Positions 63,243 through 64,000 of a DNA stretch of 64,000 nucleotides are shown here, one piece after another. How positions within the stretch are numbered: position 1 is the stretch's first letter; each line of letters begins with the position of its first letter. The notes beneath the pieces were generated by a model that did no database searches, was not told the origin of the DNA, and saw nothing but the letters and a program-made list of their open reading frames with translations. The DNA lies in assembly GCF_017741815.1 (NCBI RefSeq), contig NZ_JAGHMF010000036.1, positions 1-64,000 on the forward strand, read 5' to 3'. Made by a program: the position numbers and the translations under genes. The DNA is from Rhizobium sp. 16-488-2b (GTDB taxonomy: Bacteria; Pseudomonadota; Alphaproteobacteria; Rhizobiales; Rhizobiaceae).

Positions 63243-63768
63243 TCCCGCCTCCTTCGATCAACCTCAAATGTGGCGCGCGCGGTGTCGCTTCTTCGATTTC
63301 GCGCAGCTGGGCGCGAGCGCGCGAAATGCGCGACATCAATGTACCGATCGGAACGCCGAGCGCTGCAGCAGCTTCCTGATAGGAGAGGTCTTCAATCGCC
63401 ACGAGATGGAGGGCCTCGCGCTGCTCCTCCGGCAAGCGGAAGAAAGCGTTGCGCACCTGCTGCAGACGCACGGCATGTTCCTGCGCGGCTGGCAAGGACT
63501 GCTCGGCCTCTACGGCGGCCTCATCGTGCCGTCGTGTCAGCGATCGCCCCTGTCGGACGCGGTCGATGTGAGCGTTATGCACGATCGAGAGCAACCACGT
63601 ACGCAAGTTACCGCCACTGCGGAAGCTCTGCTTCTTCTCGTATGCCCGGACCAGGGCATCATGAACCAGATCTTCGGCGTCATCCGAATTGCGCACCAGG
63701 GAGCGCGCGTAGCGCCGAAGCGCTGCGAGCTGACCGATGACATCGAATGGGCGTTCTTTCCGTTCCAT
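63229..63768 (-). CDS. RNA polymerase ECF-family sigma factor
   Basis: A 179-residue sigma-70 group 4 factor. Region 2 has RYARSLVRNSDDAEDLVHDALVRAYE and WLLSIVHNAHIDRVR; region 4 has LPEEQREALHLVAIEDLSYQEAAAALGVPIGTLMSRISRAR. It is controlled by the adjacent anti-sigma factor and starts at 63768. The gene lies between that pair and the hmrR end. Confidence 0.92.
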   Translation of the reverse strand: MERKERPFDVIGQLAALRRYARSLVRNSDDAEDLVHDALVRAYEKKQSFRSGGNLRTWLLSIVHNAHIDRVRQGRSLTRRHDEAAVEAEQSLPAAQEHAVRLQQVRNAFFRLPEEQREALHLVAIEDLSYQEAAAALGVPIGTLMSRISRARAQLREIEEATPRAPHLRLIEGGGNESS

Positions 63769-63929
63769 GATTGAGTATACGAAGCCGCGCGTTGTTTTAT
63801 TCCCCGCGGCCGCGATTTTTTCTGCTTTTTCGTCATCCAGCCGATAAAACAGCAGAACGCCCGCAGAATATCACATGGAAATCATGATGTTAAGCATTGC
63901 TAGGAGATGCCGCGCATGCGCGCAAATCG

Positions 63930-64000
63930 TCAGGCATGCTGTTCGTCAGACAGTTCCTCAAGGATGGGACAGTCCGGCCGGTCATTGCCGTGACAGGCGT
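63930..64000 (-). CDS. hmrR: MerR-family copper-responsive regulator, C-terminal end (runs off the right edge)
   Basis: The last 22 codons read CHGNDRPDCPILEELSDEQHA, ending at a TGA at 63930-63932. C-x7-C before CPI is the copper(I)-binding loop of CueR/HmrR (C112 and C120 in CueR). These proteins activate copper-exporting ATPase genes in response to Cu(I). The DNA-binding part lies outside the window, so family assignment rests on the metal loop alone. Confidence 0.72.
   Translation of the reverse strand, partial: ACHGNDRPDCPILEELSDEQHA

Noticed and set aside
63911..63922. CGCGCATGCGCG palindrome after hmrR as terminator
   Set aside because: No loop or U-run; a short GC-rich palindrome is expected by chance in this composition.

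Overview
The window looks like chromosomal or chromid DNA of a fast-growing rhizobium (Rhizobiaceae, Alphaproteobacteria). This is inferred from GC-rich coding sequence, many ABC uptake systems with small dedicated regulators, an aerobic cobalt-late cob run in the order cobF-G-H-I-J-(K)-L-M, an HmrR-type copper regulator tail at the right edge, a beta-ketoadipate operon and dTDP-rhamnose/exopolysaccharide genes. No rRNA, tRNA, insertion sequence, phage gene or CRISPR array was seen.

Layout. (1) 1-9382: a minus-strand sugar-acid operon (HD-domain enzyme, polar-amino-acid-type ABC transporter, two NAD(P) dehydrogenases, gluconate 5-dehydrogenase, gluconokinase, L-idonate 5-dehydrogenase, start of gnd) with a divergent LysR gene. 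It should feed L-idonate/ketogluconates/gluconate into 6-phosphogluconate. (2) 9562-25789: a two-sided island built round a GntR/FCD regulator. The left arm is a peptide-type ABC importer operon ending in a signal-less binding-protein homologue, a VOC protein and a P-loop NTPase fused to a formylglycine-generating-enzyme-like domain. The right side has a sulfurtransferase, a double ATPase, and an operon of hydantoin-racemase-like, cyclic amidohydrolase, DapA-like, atypical SDR and PatB/MalY-like C-S lyase genes. Four copies of one 16-bp motif sit at the three promoters and tie the parts together. This is the best candidate for an undescribed pathway. (3) 25970-33511: IclR-type PcaR with pcaIJF, a LysR gene, glutathionyl-hydroquinone reductase, an esterase and a membrane protein. 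(4) 33590-44218: YceI, an aldo/keto reductase, and a LacI-controlled sugar ABC transporter with isomerase, dehydrogenase and glycerate kinase genes. (5) 44380-49236: dTDP-L-rhamnose genes and an undecaprenyl-phosphate sugar transferase. (6) 49237-54435: gene-poor, AT-richer stretches with a DMT permease, a sterol-desaturase-family hydroxylase and a degenerate-receiver LuxR regulator. (7) 54436-61482: cobalamin synthesis. (8) 61745-64000: a Bax-inhibitor-1 protein, an anti-sigma/ECF sigma pair and the end of hmrR.

Functions come from motifs and family resemblance read by eye; substrates of the three ABC systems and the role of the island in region 2 are inference. Start codons were chosen from ribosome-binding sites and family N-termini, so several genes begin at GTG or TTG.
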